Below, one piece after another: positions 49,745-59,293 of a stretch of 64,000 nucleotides of DNA. Numbering within the stretch: position 1 is the first letter of the stretch; each line of letters starts with the position of its first letter. This stretch comes from Bordetella genomosp. 9 (GTDB lineage: Bacteria > Pseudomonadota > Gammaproteobacteria > Burkholderiales > Burkholderiaceae_B). The notes below the pieces were generated by a model. It worked only from the letters and a program-made list of their open reading frames with translations. It was not told the origin of the DNA and did not search any database. A program made the translations under genes and the position numbers. The stretch lies in contig NZ_NEVJ01000002.1 in assembly GCF_002261425.1 (NCBI RefSeq), forward strand, positions 806,001 to 870,000. The letters are read 5' to 3'.

Positions 49745-50842
49745 TCAGAAGATATGCCTGATCCCGGTCGCCACGCCCACCTGCGTGGAGCCGCTGGCGA
49801 TTTCAGCCGTCGACGCGTCATAGACGCGGTTGAAATCCACGGTGCCATACAGCTGCGTGCGCTTGGACAGCGCATACTCCGCCACCGCGACCAGCGCATA
49901 GCGCTTGCCCTTGTCGCCTTGCTCGATCACGTTCTTGCTCTTGTCGAAGTAGGCGGCGCCCGTGAAGGTCCACGGCGTGGCCATGGGTTGCCATGTGACG
50001 CCGGCGTAGTAGCCATTGTCCTTGCGCTCCAGGCCATTGTCCGGGACGTTGGCGATACCCATGACCGCATTGACGAAGCCGGTCTCGTCGCGGCCGTTGA
50101 AGTAGCCGGCGAACAGTCGCGTATTGTCGAACAGCTGATAGGCCGCGTTCAAATTCCACACGCGCTGCGTATAGTCGGAGTTGGTCTCGGCGCGCGTCAG
50201 CTGGTAGCCGCCGCCCACCGTCAAGGGGCCGGTCGTGTACGTCAGCGTGCCGCCGTATTGCTGGCCCAGCTTATGGTCGTCGAAGGAGTCGCCAAAGCCG
50301 TACGACAGGATCACGTCGAAACCGCCCAGCTTGTTGTTGCGATAGCGCACGGATTCGGACACGCGGCCGCGCGACATGGCCACGGGCAGCCAGGAATTCT
50401 GGTCGTAGTTGCCAACGGTCAGCGGGTCGAAGGTATCGCCCAGGATGGTGAACAGCGGCGTGTCCTGCCGCCCCAGCGACAGTGCGCCGATGTCGCCGCC
50501 GTCCAGGCCGACATAGGACTGCCGGTTGAACATGCGGCCGGGGTCGCTCTCGTTGCCGTTCTGTACGTTGAAACCGCTTTCCAGACGGAAAAACGCGGTA
50601 TTGCCGTTACCCAGGTCTTCCGTGCCTTTCAGGCCCCAACGGCTGTTGGTGATCGCGCCGTTTGCCATCGACACCCGGCTGTGGTCCGGCTGATAGCCGG
50701 CGCCGGTGCTCAGGTAACGGACGCTGACGTCGGCGATGCCGTACAGCTGCACATTCGTATCGGCGGCGTGCGCGGTGGCGCCAGCCATCGTGCCAGCGAC
50801 GGCCAATGCCATCGCGCTTTCCTTGAACAAGGGCTTGAACAT
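49745..50842 (-). CDS. Gram-negative trimeric porin
   Basis: A 365-residue precursor: signal peptide (MFKPLFKESAMALAVAGTMAGATAHA), then VQLYGIADVSVRYLS, the classic opening of betaproteobacterial 16-strand porins, RWGLKGTEDLGNGN(TA)FFRLESGF, and the terminal Phe (GIRHIF) needed for BAM-mediated insertion. It allows diffusion of small solutes across the outer membrane. The frame is open upstream of the signal peptide but the ATG at 50842 is the logical start. Confidence 0.93.
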   Translation of the reverse strand: MFKPLFKESAMALAVAGTMAGATAHAADTNVQLYGIADVSVRYLSTGAGYQPDHSRVSMANGAITNSRWGLKGTEDLGNGNTAFFRLESGFNVQNGNESDPGRMFNRQSYVGLDGGDIGALSLGRQDTPLFTILGDTFDPLTVGNYDQNSWLPVAMSRGRVSESVRYRNNKLGGFDVILSYGFGDSFDDHKLGQQYGGTLTYTTGPLTVGGGYQLTRAETNSDYTQRVWNLNAAYQLFDNTRLFAGYFNGRDETGFVNAVMGIANVPDNGLERKDNGYYAGVTWQPMATPWTFTGAAYFDKSKNVIEQGDKGKRYALVAVAEYALSKRTQLYGTVDFNRVYDASTAEIASGSTQVGVATGIRHIF

Positions 50843-51122
50843 CGATCTGATTCTCCTCTCCCAGGCCGCGGCGCAGGGTTGCGCCGCCATCCAGAACTGC
50901 GACGCCGTGCGGCGGATAGCCGGGGCGTCGACGTTTCTTGTTATGCCGCCCGCGCATCTGCCTGGCGATCCGGCCAAGGAGCGAGAGGGTCAGAAAAACG
51001 GGTGGCCGGCGCAGTATAGGTGAAACATTGTTGCTCACCCTCTAGGGAAAATCCTATTTTGTGTCGTTATCGATGCAAACCTTGCGCGTCAACGGCAAAG
51101 CGGTTTTGCAAGGATTAAACGC

Positions 51123-51485
51123 TCAGGCGCGCCGCAGCATTTCTTCGACCTGCGCCAGCAGTGTGCGCGGGTCATAGGGCTTGTCGACCACCAGCGTGAA
51201 CAGGCCGGGGCTCTGCCGGGCCAACAGGCCCTGGGCGCCGGTGACCAGCACGATGGGGATGTCCTTGGTGAGGGCGTCGGCGCGCACCGCTTCCGCCAGC
51301 TCCAGGCCGGTCATCAGCGGCATCATGAAATCGGTGATGATCAGGTCGGGGCGGCGGGTGCGCATGATGTCGAGCGCGGCCTTCCCATGGGGCGCCGTGA
51401 GCACGTCGTGCCCAGCGTCCTCAAGGAGATCGGCCAGCATCTCGGCAAGCAGGATCTCGTCGTCGGCGACGAGGATCAACGCCAT
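51123..51485 (-). CDS. Single-domain CheY-like response regulator
   Basis: A 120-residue stand-alone receiver domain with the acidic pair D8-D9, phospho-acceptor D52 (LIITDFMMP), T82 (VLVTG) and K102 (VDKPYD). There is no output domain. It starts 34 bp after the KaiC-like gene on the same strand and is probably co-transcribed, so the two may form one signalling module. Confidence 0.88.
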   Translation of the reverse strand: MALILVADDEILLAEMLADLLEDAGHDVLTAPHGKAALDIMRTRRPDLIITDFMMPLMTGLELAEAVRADALTKDIPIVLVTGAQGLLARQSPGLFTLVVDKPYDPRTLLAQVEEMLRRA

Positions 51486-51519
51486 GGCGCAAGGCCTCCT
51501 GACGCATTGCGAATCATCG

Positions 51520-52977
51520 TCAGGATCCGCCGTGGTTGTGCGCCGGGCTGCTCGTTAGAACCGATGGCCCCAGCTTGGGTCCCACACGCAACCCCTTGTC
51601 CGTGATCTCCAGGATGCGCGTATTCGGCATGAAGTCGCTGTCGCGCATTTTCTGGACGGCGATCGTCCGCTTCAGGTCGTTGTCCTGCGCCATGTGGCGC
51701 AGCAGGATCACGTTGTCGAACATCGCCGACAACTGCTCCGCCGGCGCCGTGACGTCCTGGTCGACGATCTGGCGCAGCTCCCAGGTGAAGACGGTGGTGA
51801 CGCCTATGGCGCGCAATCGGTTGGTCAGCGTGGTGAAGAATTCGACCAGACGGGCGCGGTGGGTGGCCGCGCGTTCGAAGCCGCCGATGCCGTCGATGAA
51901 CAGTCGCGTCACGCGATGGCGGCCGACGAGTTGGAGCAGTTCCAGTCCCAGCTTGTCCAGCAGGTTTTCCGCCATGGGCGTCCAGTGCACGTGCAGGTGG
52001 TCCGTGGACGGCAGGGTGATGCCCAGCGTGGAGGCCTTGCGTTGCAGCAGCGTGGACGTTTCGAAGAAACCGTAATGCAGCGCGGGTTCGTCTTCCGAAG
52101 CAGCGCTCAGGAAGTGCAGGCCCATGGTCGTCTTGCCCGTGCCCGTGGGACCCACCAGCAAGGTGACGGAGCCGCGCGGCAGGCCTCCGCCTATCAACGC
52201 GTCGATCTCGGCATTGCCGCTGGTGACGCGTTGCGACAGGATCTTGGCCGACGGCGGCATGAGCGGCCACGACACGGCTTCCACGCGCGGATAGATGGTG
52301 ATGCCGGACTGGGTGATTTCGTATTGGTGCAGGCCGCCCACGGCGGCGCTGCCGCGCGACTTGCGCACCTGCAATTGGCGCACGGTGCGCACGCCGAAGA
52401 TTTCGTCGCTCAGGTCGATCACGCCGTCGACCATGGTGTGCTCGGGGCTGCTGTCGTCCAGGCGCGTGCTGGTCAGGAACAATACGGTGCAGCCGACGAA
52501 GCCGGCCTGGCCCTGAACTTCGGCCACGAAGGTCTTGACGTCCAGGTCGGTTTCGGCGCGTTCGCGCGCGTTGAGCAGGCCGTCGAAAACCAGCAGGGTG
52601 GCTTTGTGCCGCTTGGTTTCCTGTCGCAGGAGCTTCACCACGGCGCCCAAACCTTCTTCCCGCAAGGCGTGGAAGACGCTGACGTAGGCGATTTCCTGCC
52701 CCAGTTTTTCCTTATGGAAAAAATCCAGGGTGGACATGGCGTGAAATAGCCTTTCATGGCTTTCCGCCAGCAGGGTGACGTACAGCACCTTGCCGCCATT
52801 GGCCGCGTGCGAAAACGCGATCTGGTTGGAGAGGATGGTTTTCCCGGCCCCTGGGCGGCCCTGGATGATGTAGGAAGCGCCTTCGACGAACCCGCCATTC
52901 AATATTCGGTCCAGCCCATCGATACCACTCGCCATGCGTGCGAGATGTTGCACCACCAAATCCTCCGTTCTTGCCAT
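51520..52977 (-). CDS. KaiC-like two-domain ATPase
   Basis: A 485-residue protein with two RecA-like domains: Walker A GRPGAGKT at residues 40-47, with IDGLDRILNGGF just before, and a second Walker A GPTGTGKT near residue 278, preceded by IDALIGGGLPRGS. KaiC-family proteins outside cyanobacteria act as ATP-driven signalling proteins, often with a response regulator. No kaiA or kaiB is seen here. ATG 52977 is used, but GTG codons at 52956/52953 sit better behind a GGAGG. Confidence 0.88.
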   Translation of the reverse strand: MARTEDLVVQHLARMASGIDGLDRILNGGFVEGASYIIQGRPGAGKTILSNQIAFSHAANGGKVLYVTLLAESHERLFHAMSTLDFFHKEKLGQEIAYVSVFHALREEGLGAVVKLLRQETKRHKATLLVFDGLLNARERAETDLDVKTFVAEVQGQAGFVGCTVLFLTSTRLDDSSPEHTMVDGVIDLSDEIFGVRTVRQLQVRKSRGSAAVGGLHQYEITQSGITIYPRVEAVSWPLMPPSAKILSQRVTSGNAEIDALIGGGLPRGSVTLLVGPTGTGKTTMGLHFLSAASEDEPALHYGFFETSTLLQRKASTLGITLPSTDHLHVHWTPMAENLLDKLGLELLQLVGRHRVTRLFIDGIGGFERAATHRARLVEFFTTLTNRLRAIGVTTVFTWELRQIVDQDVTAPAEQLSAMFDNVILLRHMAQDNDLKRTIAVQKMRDSDFMPNTRILEITDKGLRVGPKLGPSVLTSSPAHNHGGS

Positions 52978-53255
52978 CGCATCGCGATGATCGCGCGAAA
53001 GTGTCCCGCATGTTGGAATTCGACGTCAAGCAAAAACGTTAATACTCCTGGCGGGTGCCAGGGCCGGTGGTGGTCAGGGTTGGATGGTATGGAGCGTTAG
53101 CATCTAGCATAAGTCGTGCCCGGATGGGCATCGCATGGGTTTGGGCGGCCTCTTCGTGTGCCGCGGACGCCCGCCGGCAGGGAGCGCCGACAGCTTGGGG
53201 ACAGGTACGTCTCTTGCATGAGCAAGGGTCCTTCGTTTCAGCCAAGGAGGCTGCC

Positions 53256-53441
53256 ATGTATCGACTTCGTAAGATCGCGGCTTTGGCGCTGGCCGCATGC
53301 TTTCCCTTGATGGGCGGTTGCACACTGGGCGGCGCCGCGGCCGGCGGTGTGATCGGCCATGAAACCACGCACAGCACGGCCGGCACGGTGGGTGGCGCGG
53401 TGGTGGGCGGCGTGATCGGCCACGAGATCGGCAAGGACTAA
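53256..53441 (+). CDS. Glycine-zipper lipoprotein
   Basis: A 61-residue precursor: lipoprotein signal with lipobox LMGGC, then a glycine-zipper segment (LGGAAAGGVIGHETTHSTAG, TVGGAVVGGVIGHEIG). A strong AAGGAGG lies 5 nt before the ATG. Such small outer-membrane lipoproteins (osmotically inducible or SlyB/OsmB type) are often stress-induced. Confidence 0.8.
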   Translation: MYRLRKIAALALAACFPLMGGCTLGGAAAGGVIGHETTHSTAGTVGGAVVGGVIGHEIGKD

Positions 53442-54005
53442 TGCCACCGGGCACATCCCGTAGCGGTACCTACGGTGTAGGTGCTGCCGCGGCGGGCGCG
53501 TCCTAAGATCGATGGGGAGCGCGGCCCGCTGCCGCATGCCATACGAATGGCGGATGAGAGCGGCTCCGGCGGGGCACTACGGATGTGGCAGAAAGCTCGG
53601 CACCTTTATGGCGGTGGCCAAGCTCGCGGACTGCAACCGGGTGGTCCAGCCGGCAGCGCCCGCCTCCGGCTGAATGGGCGGAGATACCGCCACCGGCGGT
53701 CTGCGGTCCCCCGCAATAGCGGCTACCAGGCTAGCCATTGGATACCAACCAGCGCACCCCGGCGCGGCGCGCGCGAACCGGCAGTTGGGAATTTCGCGGT
53801 CAATCATGCTTGCAATTGCAAGCTTTGCCGGTCTTGGCGAGCGTCCTTCCGCAGTGCGATATTACGGCACGCGTTACGCAAAGATGGGCCGGCGTATACG
53901 GGGTGAACGCCGGTCTTTCTGGCATGGGCCGCTACGACGCGACGCGAGCATTCGACGCGCCGCCCGCGCCATGCCGCTTGCCCCTGGAGTGTTCGGAGCG
54001 AGCCC
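53442..54005. other. Gene-poor intergenic stretch (564 bp)
   Basis: Several open frames cross this stretch on both strands, but none has a ribosome site, a recognisable protein pattern or neighbour coupling. I see no RNA gene or clear repeat in it. Confidence 0.5.
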
Positions 54006-54221
54006 ATGATCCAGTACAAGGACTTCATCATTGAATGCGCCGTGGAAACACTGAAGAACGATCTTTACCAGGCTCGTATCTTCATTTCCATGCTCGAAGG
54101 CGGGGATCCGGTGAATGGCTTCGCCTTTCCGCCGTACCCCGGCACGTCCATCCACAACGAAAGCATGGCGCGCACCGGCGCGGAGCAATGGGCCCGCGAA
54201 TGGATCGATGAAAACTTCTAG
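54006..54221 (+). CDS. Small conserved hypothetical protein
   Basis: A 71-residue acidic protein (MIQYKDFIIECAVETLKNDL ... GAEQWAREWIDENF). The amphipathic helical ends suggest a small soluble protein. GGAG lies upstream of the ATG. The family is not recognised by name. Confidence 0.65.
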   Translation: MIQYKDFIIECAVETLKNDLYQARIFISMLEGGDPVNGFAFPPYPGTSIHNESMARTGAEQWAREWIDENF

Positions 54222-54244
54222 CGCGGGCGGGCCCTGCGTCCGGG

Positions 54245-54628
54245 CTACTTGCCCTGGCTGTTTTGATCCTGCTGCGTATCCTTGGGCTGCGGGATCGGCG
54301 AGCAGGTGAAGGTGATGTAGGTGATCGGGCGCGTGAAGCCGGTGGCGTGATTGGACGAAACGTCGGGATCGGTCATCTTCAGGTTCTGCGACGTGCAGTA
54401 TTCCCGTGCGCGGTCCAGGGCCTGGCTCTTGAGTTGGACCCACGAGGTCGTCAGGCCGCCCGAACGGCTGGTCAATGTGTACCGGTTTGGTTCGCCGGTG
54501 GGAATGATCGGGCCCGTCGTGGTGGTGCATGCCGCCAATCCGGCCAGGGCGCTGACGACGAGCGCGGCCCCGACGCCGCGCCGCAGGGGCCGGCCCAGTG
54601 ATCCCCGCAGGGCTAAACGAAAACGCAT
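54245..54628 (-). CDS. Putative lipoprotein
   Basis: A 127-residue precursor with an N-terminal basic region, hydrophobic core and lipobox LAAC (VVSALAGLAAC), then a small domain containing YCTSQNLKM and TYITFTCSP; the two Cys may form a disulfide in the periplasm. No enzymatic motif is visible. Confidence 0.75.
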   Translation of the reverse strand: MRFRLALRGSLGRPLRRGVGAALVVSALAGLAACTTTTGPIIPTGEPNRYTLTSRSGGLTTSWVQLKSQALDRAREYCTSQNLKMTDPDVSSNHATGFTRPITYITFTCSPIPQPKDTQQDQNSQGK

Positions 54629-54667
54629 GTATCCTCCGAAGCGGCGTGTGGGCGCTATTTTATGCGT

Positions 54668-55474
54668 TCAGTACGGTCCCTGCTGCGCGGTCGCCGCCGC
54701 CGGCCGGTGGCGGCCGAATTGCGCGGCCAGGGATTCGGCGGCGCGCGCCAGCAGCGTGGCGTCCACGCCCACCGCGACGAAGGTCGCGCCCATTTCCAGA
54801 TAGTGCTTGGCGCGGGCCGGGTCGGTATGCAGGATGCCCGCCGATTTGCCGGAGGCCACGATGCGGCGGATCGCGTCGTCGATGGCCGCGGTGACGTCGG
54901 GATGGCCGGGGTTGCCCAGGTGTCCCATGTTGGCCGACAGGTCGGCCGGCCCGATGAAGACGCCGTCCACGCCATCGACCGCCAGGATCTGGTCGAGCTC
55001 CTCCAGGCCGGCGGGGGTCTCGATCTGCAGCAGGACGCAGATTTCGTCGTTGGCGCGCGCCAGGTAGTCGGGAATACGGTTCCAGCGCGAGGATCGCGCC
55101 AGCGCGCTGCCCACGCCGCGAATGCCGGCCGGCGGATAGCGCACCGCGGCGATGGCGTCCCGGGCTTCCTGGGCGGACTGGATCATCGGAATCAGCAGGT
55201 TCTGCGCGCCGATATCCAGGATCTGCTTGATCCGCACGAAGTCGTTCCACGGCGGCCGGACGACAGGAGTGACCGGATAGGCGGCGACCGACTGCAACTG
55301 GGCCAGCATGCTTTGCAATTCGTTCGGCGCGTGTTCCCCATCGATCACCATGCAGTCGAAGCCGGCGCCGGCGCAGACTTCGGCGGTGTAGGGGTGCGCC
55401 AGCGCGGCCCACAACGCGATCTGGGGCTTGCCTTCGCGCAGCGCGCGTTTGAAGGAATTGCTCAGGATATCCAT
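54668..55474 (-). CDS. HpcH/HpaI aldolase family protein
   Basis: A 268-residue class II pyruvate-type aldolase. The family pattern is clear: [45 protein letters not shown] (metal-binding Glu), [18 protein letters not shown] (metal-binding Asp). It cleaves 2-keto-3-deoxy- or 4-hydroxy-2-oxo-acids to pyruvate plus an aldehyde. The exact substrate cannot be told. It stands alone on the minus strand, divergent from the next two genes. Confidence 0.92.
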   Translation of the reverse strand: MDILSNSFKRALREGKPQIALWAALAHPYTAEVCAGAGFDCMVIDGEHAPNELQSMLAQLQSVAAYPVTPVVRPPWNDFVRIKQILDIGAQNLLIPMIQSAQEARDAIAAVRYPPAGIRGVGSALARSSRWNRIPDYLARANDEICVLLQIETPAGLEELDQILAVDGVDGVFIGPADLSANMGHLGNPGHPDVTAAIDDAIRRIVASGKSAGILHTDPARAKHYLEMGATFVAVGVDATLLARAAESLAAQFGRHRPAAATAQQGPY

Positions 55475-55551
55475 GCCTAGCCTTCTATGGAGGTGGAAAA
55501 GATCGACGATAATAGGCCATTCCGCCGTCGTGGCGGTACGGAGGCACGCGC

Positions 55552-55770
55552 ATGGCGATGCATCAATTCAACAAGGGCGAGCTGGCCTATTGGCTGGGTG
55601 TCATCGCGGACGACAAGAACCAGGCCGCCGAGCCTGTCCCGCAGCGTTTCATCGACGCGCTGCTGCTGCTGCGTTGCATCGAAATGGATACGGCCGGCCA
55701 GCCGGTCGTGACCGACAAGGGCCGCCTGGCGCTGCACATGGAAACCGCCAACCCGTATCCCGGATCATGA
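55552..55770 (+). CDS. Small conserved hypothetical protein
   Basis: A 72-residue protein ([20 protein letters not shown] ... [18 protein letters not shown]). Its stop overlaps the start of the epimerase gene (ATGA), so the two are co-expressed. No domain name is recognised; the C-terminal part ([10 protein letters not shown]) resembles a winged-helix tail. Confidence 0.65.
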   Translation: MAMHQFNKGELAYWLGVIADDKNQAAEPVPQRFIDALLLLRCIEMDTAGQPVVTDKGRLALHMETANPYPGS

Positions 55771-56897
55771 GCCCTGGACGTGGCGGCGCGGCCGATGCCG
55801 CGCTGGCGGGCATCGTGGCGCAATTGCGCGCGCACTACGACGAGATCGTCCTGCCGCTGTGGCTGACGCGCGGTTTCAATGCCGCGCTGGAACTGCCCTA
55901 TGAATCGCTGGCCAGCGCCGACGCGCGCCCCTTGCCGCCGCGGCGCTACCGCGCCATGGCCTGCGCGCGGCAACTGTTCGTGTTCTCCATCAGCGATGCG
56001 CCGGCGGCCGCGCAGCACGCGGTGCGCCTGTTCGAGTCGCTGCACCGGCGCTTCCGCCATCCGGCGGGCGGCTGGGTCTACAGCATAGACACGGACGGCG
56101 CGCCCCTGGAAACGCAGCACGACCTGTATACCTATGCCTTCGTCGTTTTCGCTTGCGCGACGTATTACCGCCGCCGGCGCGACGCGCGCGCGCTGCAGGC
56201 CATGCGCGAGACGCTCGCACTGATCGAATCACGCTTCGGCATGCGCGGCGGGCTGTACGCGGCGCAACTGGCCGACGATGGCCGGACGGCGATGCAGGGG
56301 CCGCTGCAGAATCCCATCATGCACCTGACCGAGGCCTACCTGGCGGCGCGTGCGGTCGACGACGCCGGCGGCTGCGAAGAGGCTTTGCGCCGCATCGCGA
56401 GCGGGGTGGCGGCGCAGTTCGTCGATACGGCCACGCAGTGCATTTGCGAACTGCCGGCTCGCGAACCGGGCAATCGTATCGAGCCCGGGCATCAGTTCGA
56501 GTGGTACGCCCTGATGCGTAGCGCGCCGGAGGTTTTCGAGGAAACCCAGCTTGCGGACGCGGTTCCGCGCGCGGTGGACTACGCGCAGCGGTACGGCGTG
56601 ACGCCGGATGTCGAAGGGGTATGCGCCAGCCTGGACCTGCGCGGGACGGTCACCGACGCCACGCAGCGGATATGGGCGCAGACCGAATACGCGCGCTGCC
56701 TCGCGATGCGGGGCGACGAGGCCTCGCTGCGGGACCTGGCGCGGCAGCTGACGCGTTTTCGCGAGCGCTTCCTGCATGCGCGTGGCTGGTATGAATGCCT
56801 GGACGGCGATGGGCGAGTGGCCCGCGCCGACATGCCGTCGACTACGCCTTATCACCTGGCGGCGTGCTACGCCGCGCTCCCCGGCGCGGGGAATTGA
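55767..56897 (+). CDS. AGE-family epimerase/isomerase
   Basis: A 376-residue protein of the N-acylglucosamine 2-epimerase / mannose isomerase superfamily, an (alpha/alpha)6 barrel. Visible are GGWVYSIDTDGAPLETQHDLYTYAFVV, QNPIMHLTEAYL (conserved His), EPGHQFEWYALM (conserved H..E) and TPYHLAACYAAL at the end. It interconverts an aldose with a ketose or its 2-epimer; the substrate is unknown. The start overlaps the preceding small gene. Confidence 0.88.
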   Translation: MSPGRGGAADAALAGIVAQLRAHYDEIVLPLWLTRGFNAALELPYESLASADARPLPPRRYRAMACARQLFVFSISDAPAAAQHAVRLFESLHRRFRHPAGGWVYSIDTDGAPLETQHDLYTYAFVVFACATYYRRRRDARALQAMRETLALIESRFGMRGGLYAAQLADDGRTAMQGPLQNPIMHLTEAYLAARAVDDAGGCEEALRRIASGVAAQFVDTATQCICELPAREPGNRIEPGHQFEWYALMRSAPEVFEETQLADAVPRAVDYAQRYGVTPDVEGVCASLDLRGTVTDATQRIWAQTEYARCLAMRGDEASLRDLARQLTRFRERFLHARGWYECLDGDGRVARADMPSTTPYHLAACYAALPGAGN

Positions 56898-57102
56898 GCC
56901 CGATGCCCAAGCGAATCTGAGCCTGCCCAGGCGCCGATCCGGCGTCGGCGCGGGGTGGGCGCGGAGGGCGATTGGCAGCCTGCTCTGCCGTAAGTCCGTC
57001 CCTAAATGTTTCAGTTTATTCTGTTTTCTTGCGAAATATTTGGATTTCTGCGATGCTGCGCGCCATCGCCGGCGGCTGGCCGGTTCCGTACAGGACGCAG
57101 CG

Positions 57103-57348
57103 ATGACTCCCAGGTTGATCGACGGTTTTACGGTCTACGCGTACTCGATCCCGCCACAGGGGCGGGAGCCGGCGCGGGCCTTTATGGAAACGCGAAGGGA
57201 AGGCACGGAAAGCGAGCCGCTCACCTTCGAGATCTATCTGTCGCGCCGCTTCCGCAGTGGCGTCGAAGCCATGTCCGCCGCGCGCAATGCGTTGGCGACC
57301 GTCAGGGCCGTGGACGAAAACGGGGTGCCCGACCACCTGCCCGAATAA
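57103..57348 (+). CDS. Small conserved hypothetical protein
   Basis: An 81-residue protein (MTPRLIDGFTVYAYSIPPQG) with a beta-like body (EPLTFEIYLSRRF) and a helical end. AGGA lies upstream of the ATG, and an A+T-rich stretch at 57005-57060 could hold the promoter. Function is unknown. Confidence 0.65.
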   Translation: MTPRLIDGFTVYAYSIPPQGREPARAFMETRREGTESEPLTFEIYLSRRFRSGVEAMSAARNALATVRAVDENGVPDHLPE

Positions 57349-57462
57349 GCGAACTCCCTTCACCGCGAAAAAAAATCGGGATGAATGGAAGGATTCGTTT
57401 GCCGCGACCGTCTACGTGTGCATGGTCCGCGGACCCCACCCATTTGTTCAGAGGATGTCGCC

Positions 57463-57825
57463 GTGTTGATGAAATCGCTCCTGGCCGCCGCCGTGCTGGC
57501 CATCGCGCCCCTGGTGGCGTCGGCCCATGCCCACTTCGCATCGTCCGAACCCGCGAGGGATGCGGTCGTGAGTCGCTCGCCCACGCGCATCACATTGACC
57601 ACCACGGAGGGACTGGAGGCCGCTTTTTCCTCGCTCACGCTCGTGGATTCCGCAGGCAAGGTGGTTCGCTCAGGACCGTCTTCGCTGGACCCGGGCGATG
57701 ACAAAACCCTGGTTCTGCCGCTCTCGCAGGCGCTCCCCGCGGGCACATACACGGTCCAGTGGCAAGCCTTGTCCAAGGATGGCCATAAGACGCAGGGCGC
57801 CTGGTCCTTCACCTTGAAGGATTGA
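57463..57825 (+). CDS. copC: CopC-like copper-binding periplasmic protein
   Basis: A 120-residue precursor: signal peptide ending ASA-HAHF, mature N-terminal His (the copper ligand type of CopC), the VVSRSPTRITLTTTEGLEAAFS beta-sandwich and the C-terminal DGHKTQGAWSFTL motif with a conserved Asp-x-His. It binds Cu(II) in the periplasm. GTG 57463 is chosen because GAGGA is 7 nt upstream; ATG 57469 is 13 nt away. copD follows after 13 bp. Confidence 0.88.
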   Translation: MLMKSLLAAAVLAIAPLVASAHAHFASSEPARDAVVSRSPTRITLTTTEGLEAAFSSLTLVDSAGKVVRSGPSSLDPGDDKTLVLPLSQALPAGTYTVQWQALSKDGHKTQGAWSFTLKD

Positions 57826-57838
57826 GCGGCGCGATCCC

Positions 57839-58714
57839 ATGCTTGCCGCCTTCGCCTTGCTGCGGTTTGTGAACTACGCCAGTGCCGCTTTCCTGTTCGG
57901 TGCAAGTGTGATGCTGGCGGTGGTCAAACCAGGGAAGTTGGCCGCGCTGGCGGGTGCCGACATGAAAGTCTATCTACGCGGCGCCGCATTCGCGGGGGCA
58001 TTGGCAGCGGCCGGGATGTTGCCTGTGCAGGCCGCGACCATCATCGGAAACTGGAACGCGAGCGTCGATCCGGATGTTCTGCTTACGGTGGCTTTGCATA
58101 CACGCTATGGCCTGATGTGGTGCTTGCGTGTGGCGGCGCAAGCCATCGTTCTTGCCATGCTGTTCAGCCGCTTCGGCAAGGGCCGGGCTCTTGCCACCGT
58201 CACCGGGCTGGCATTGCTGCCTTTTGCCCTGAGCGGCCATGCGGCGATGGAAGAGGGCTGGCCAGGCGGCGCTCATGCGGTGGTGGACATGATTCACTGT
58301 CTATCAGCGGGCTTCTGGCTGGGCGCACTGCCCGTGTTCCTGTATTTCTTGAAGCAGTCCCGGCAACCGGCCTTGCGTCCCGATGCGCTAGGCGGGTTGA
58401 TGATGTTCTCGACGCTGGGGCACATCGCGGTGGCGGTGGTCCTCGCCAGCGGCGCGCTGAACACCTGGCTGATCCTGCGGACGGTCGGGCTCGACCTTGC
58501 GGCCCTTTATCAGCGACTGCTGCTGCTGAAAGCGCTGCTTGTGCTATCGATGGTGATCGTGGCCGTGGTGAATCGTTATTGGTGGGTACCGAAGATCCGC
58601 GCCAGACGTGCGGACGCCATGAACAGAATTCGTCGCAATACGCTTCTGGAGGTGGCCGCTGGCGGCGCGGTGCTGATGCTGGTGGCGTTCCTGGGATTGT
58701 TATCGCCGCAGTGA
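57839..58714 (+). CDS. copD: CopD-like copper transport membrane protein
   Basis: A 291-residue integral membrane protein with about eight transmembrane helices. LALLPFALSGHAAME and DMIHCLSAGFWLGALPVFLYF carry the conserved His residues of CopD. It is the usual partner of CopC in moving copper across the inner membrane. The two genes are in one operon. Confidence 0.9.
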   Translation: MLAAFALLRFVNYASAAFLFGASVMLAVVKPGKLAALAGADMKVYLRGAAFAGALAAAGMLPVQAATIIGNWNASVDPDVLLTVALHTRYGLMWCLRVAAQAIVLAMLFSRFGKGRALATVTGLALLPFALSGHAAMEEGWPGGAHAVVDMIHCLSAGFWLGALPVFLYFLKQSRQPALRPDALGGLMMFSTLGHIAVAVVLASGALNTWLILRTVGLDLAALYQRLLLLKALLVLSMVIVAVVNRYWWVPKIRARRADAMNRIRRNTLLEVAAGGAVLMLVAFLGLLSPQ

Positions 58715-58987
58715 CCGTGTTTTCGCATCGAGCCGGCCTCGCAGCAGCTGCCACCCCGCCCCGGCCCGAAAAAGCGCTCATTATCTGAACTAATGCGTCC
58801 ATGAGATATCGTCGCTGTGAAAGCAGGCGACGCGTCGCTACCATTTCCGTATAGCTAAACAACAAGCGGTTCACCGCTTGGGACCCCCGCGCCGGGAATC
58901 ATGAAAATTCCCACTGCGTGCATGCAGCGCATGCACCACCCGGCCGGGGCCAGCGTCCGGTTTTTAACGACGATGGTAGGAGACACC

Positions 58988-59293
58988 ATGCTATTTCTGG
59001 TCATCAGCACCCCACGCCCGGAGCGTCCCACGACGCTGATCGATTCGCGCAGCCGCTATTGGGACTGGATGCGCCCCTTGTTGAACGCCGGCCTGGCGCG
59101 ATCCGTCCATGCGCGTGTGGGTCGCGGCGCCGTCGCCCTGTTCGACGTCGATTCGAACACCACGCTGCATCGCCTGATGAATGAATGGGCCGATATCATT
59201 CCCGCCCACTTCGAGGTCTTTCCCTTGCTGGACGAAGAGTCGGCCAAGGCCTACCTGGCCACGCAGACGCCCAGTGCCGGGGATGCGCGATGA
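58988..59293 (+). CDS. Muconolactone isomerase-like small protein
   Basis: A 101-residue ferredoxin-like protein (MLFLVISTPRPERPTTLIDS ... GRGAVALFDVDSNTTLHRLM), the pattern of muconolactone delta-isomerase/DUF3303-type enzymes. GGAG precedes ATG 58988. It opens the catabolic cluster and overlaps the next gene's start, so it may isomerise a lactone intermediate; the substrate is unknown. Confidence 0.7.
   Translation: MLFLVISTPRPERPTTLIDSRSRYWDWMRPLLNAGLARSVHARVGRGAVALFDVDSNTTLHRLMNEWADIIPAHFEVFPLLDEESAKAYLATQTPSAGDAR

Noticed and set aside
53481..53906. Open frame of 141 codons in the host intergenic stretch
   Set aside because: It has no ribosome site and no protein-like pattern, and it overlaps other equally open frames on both strands.
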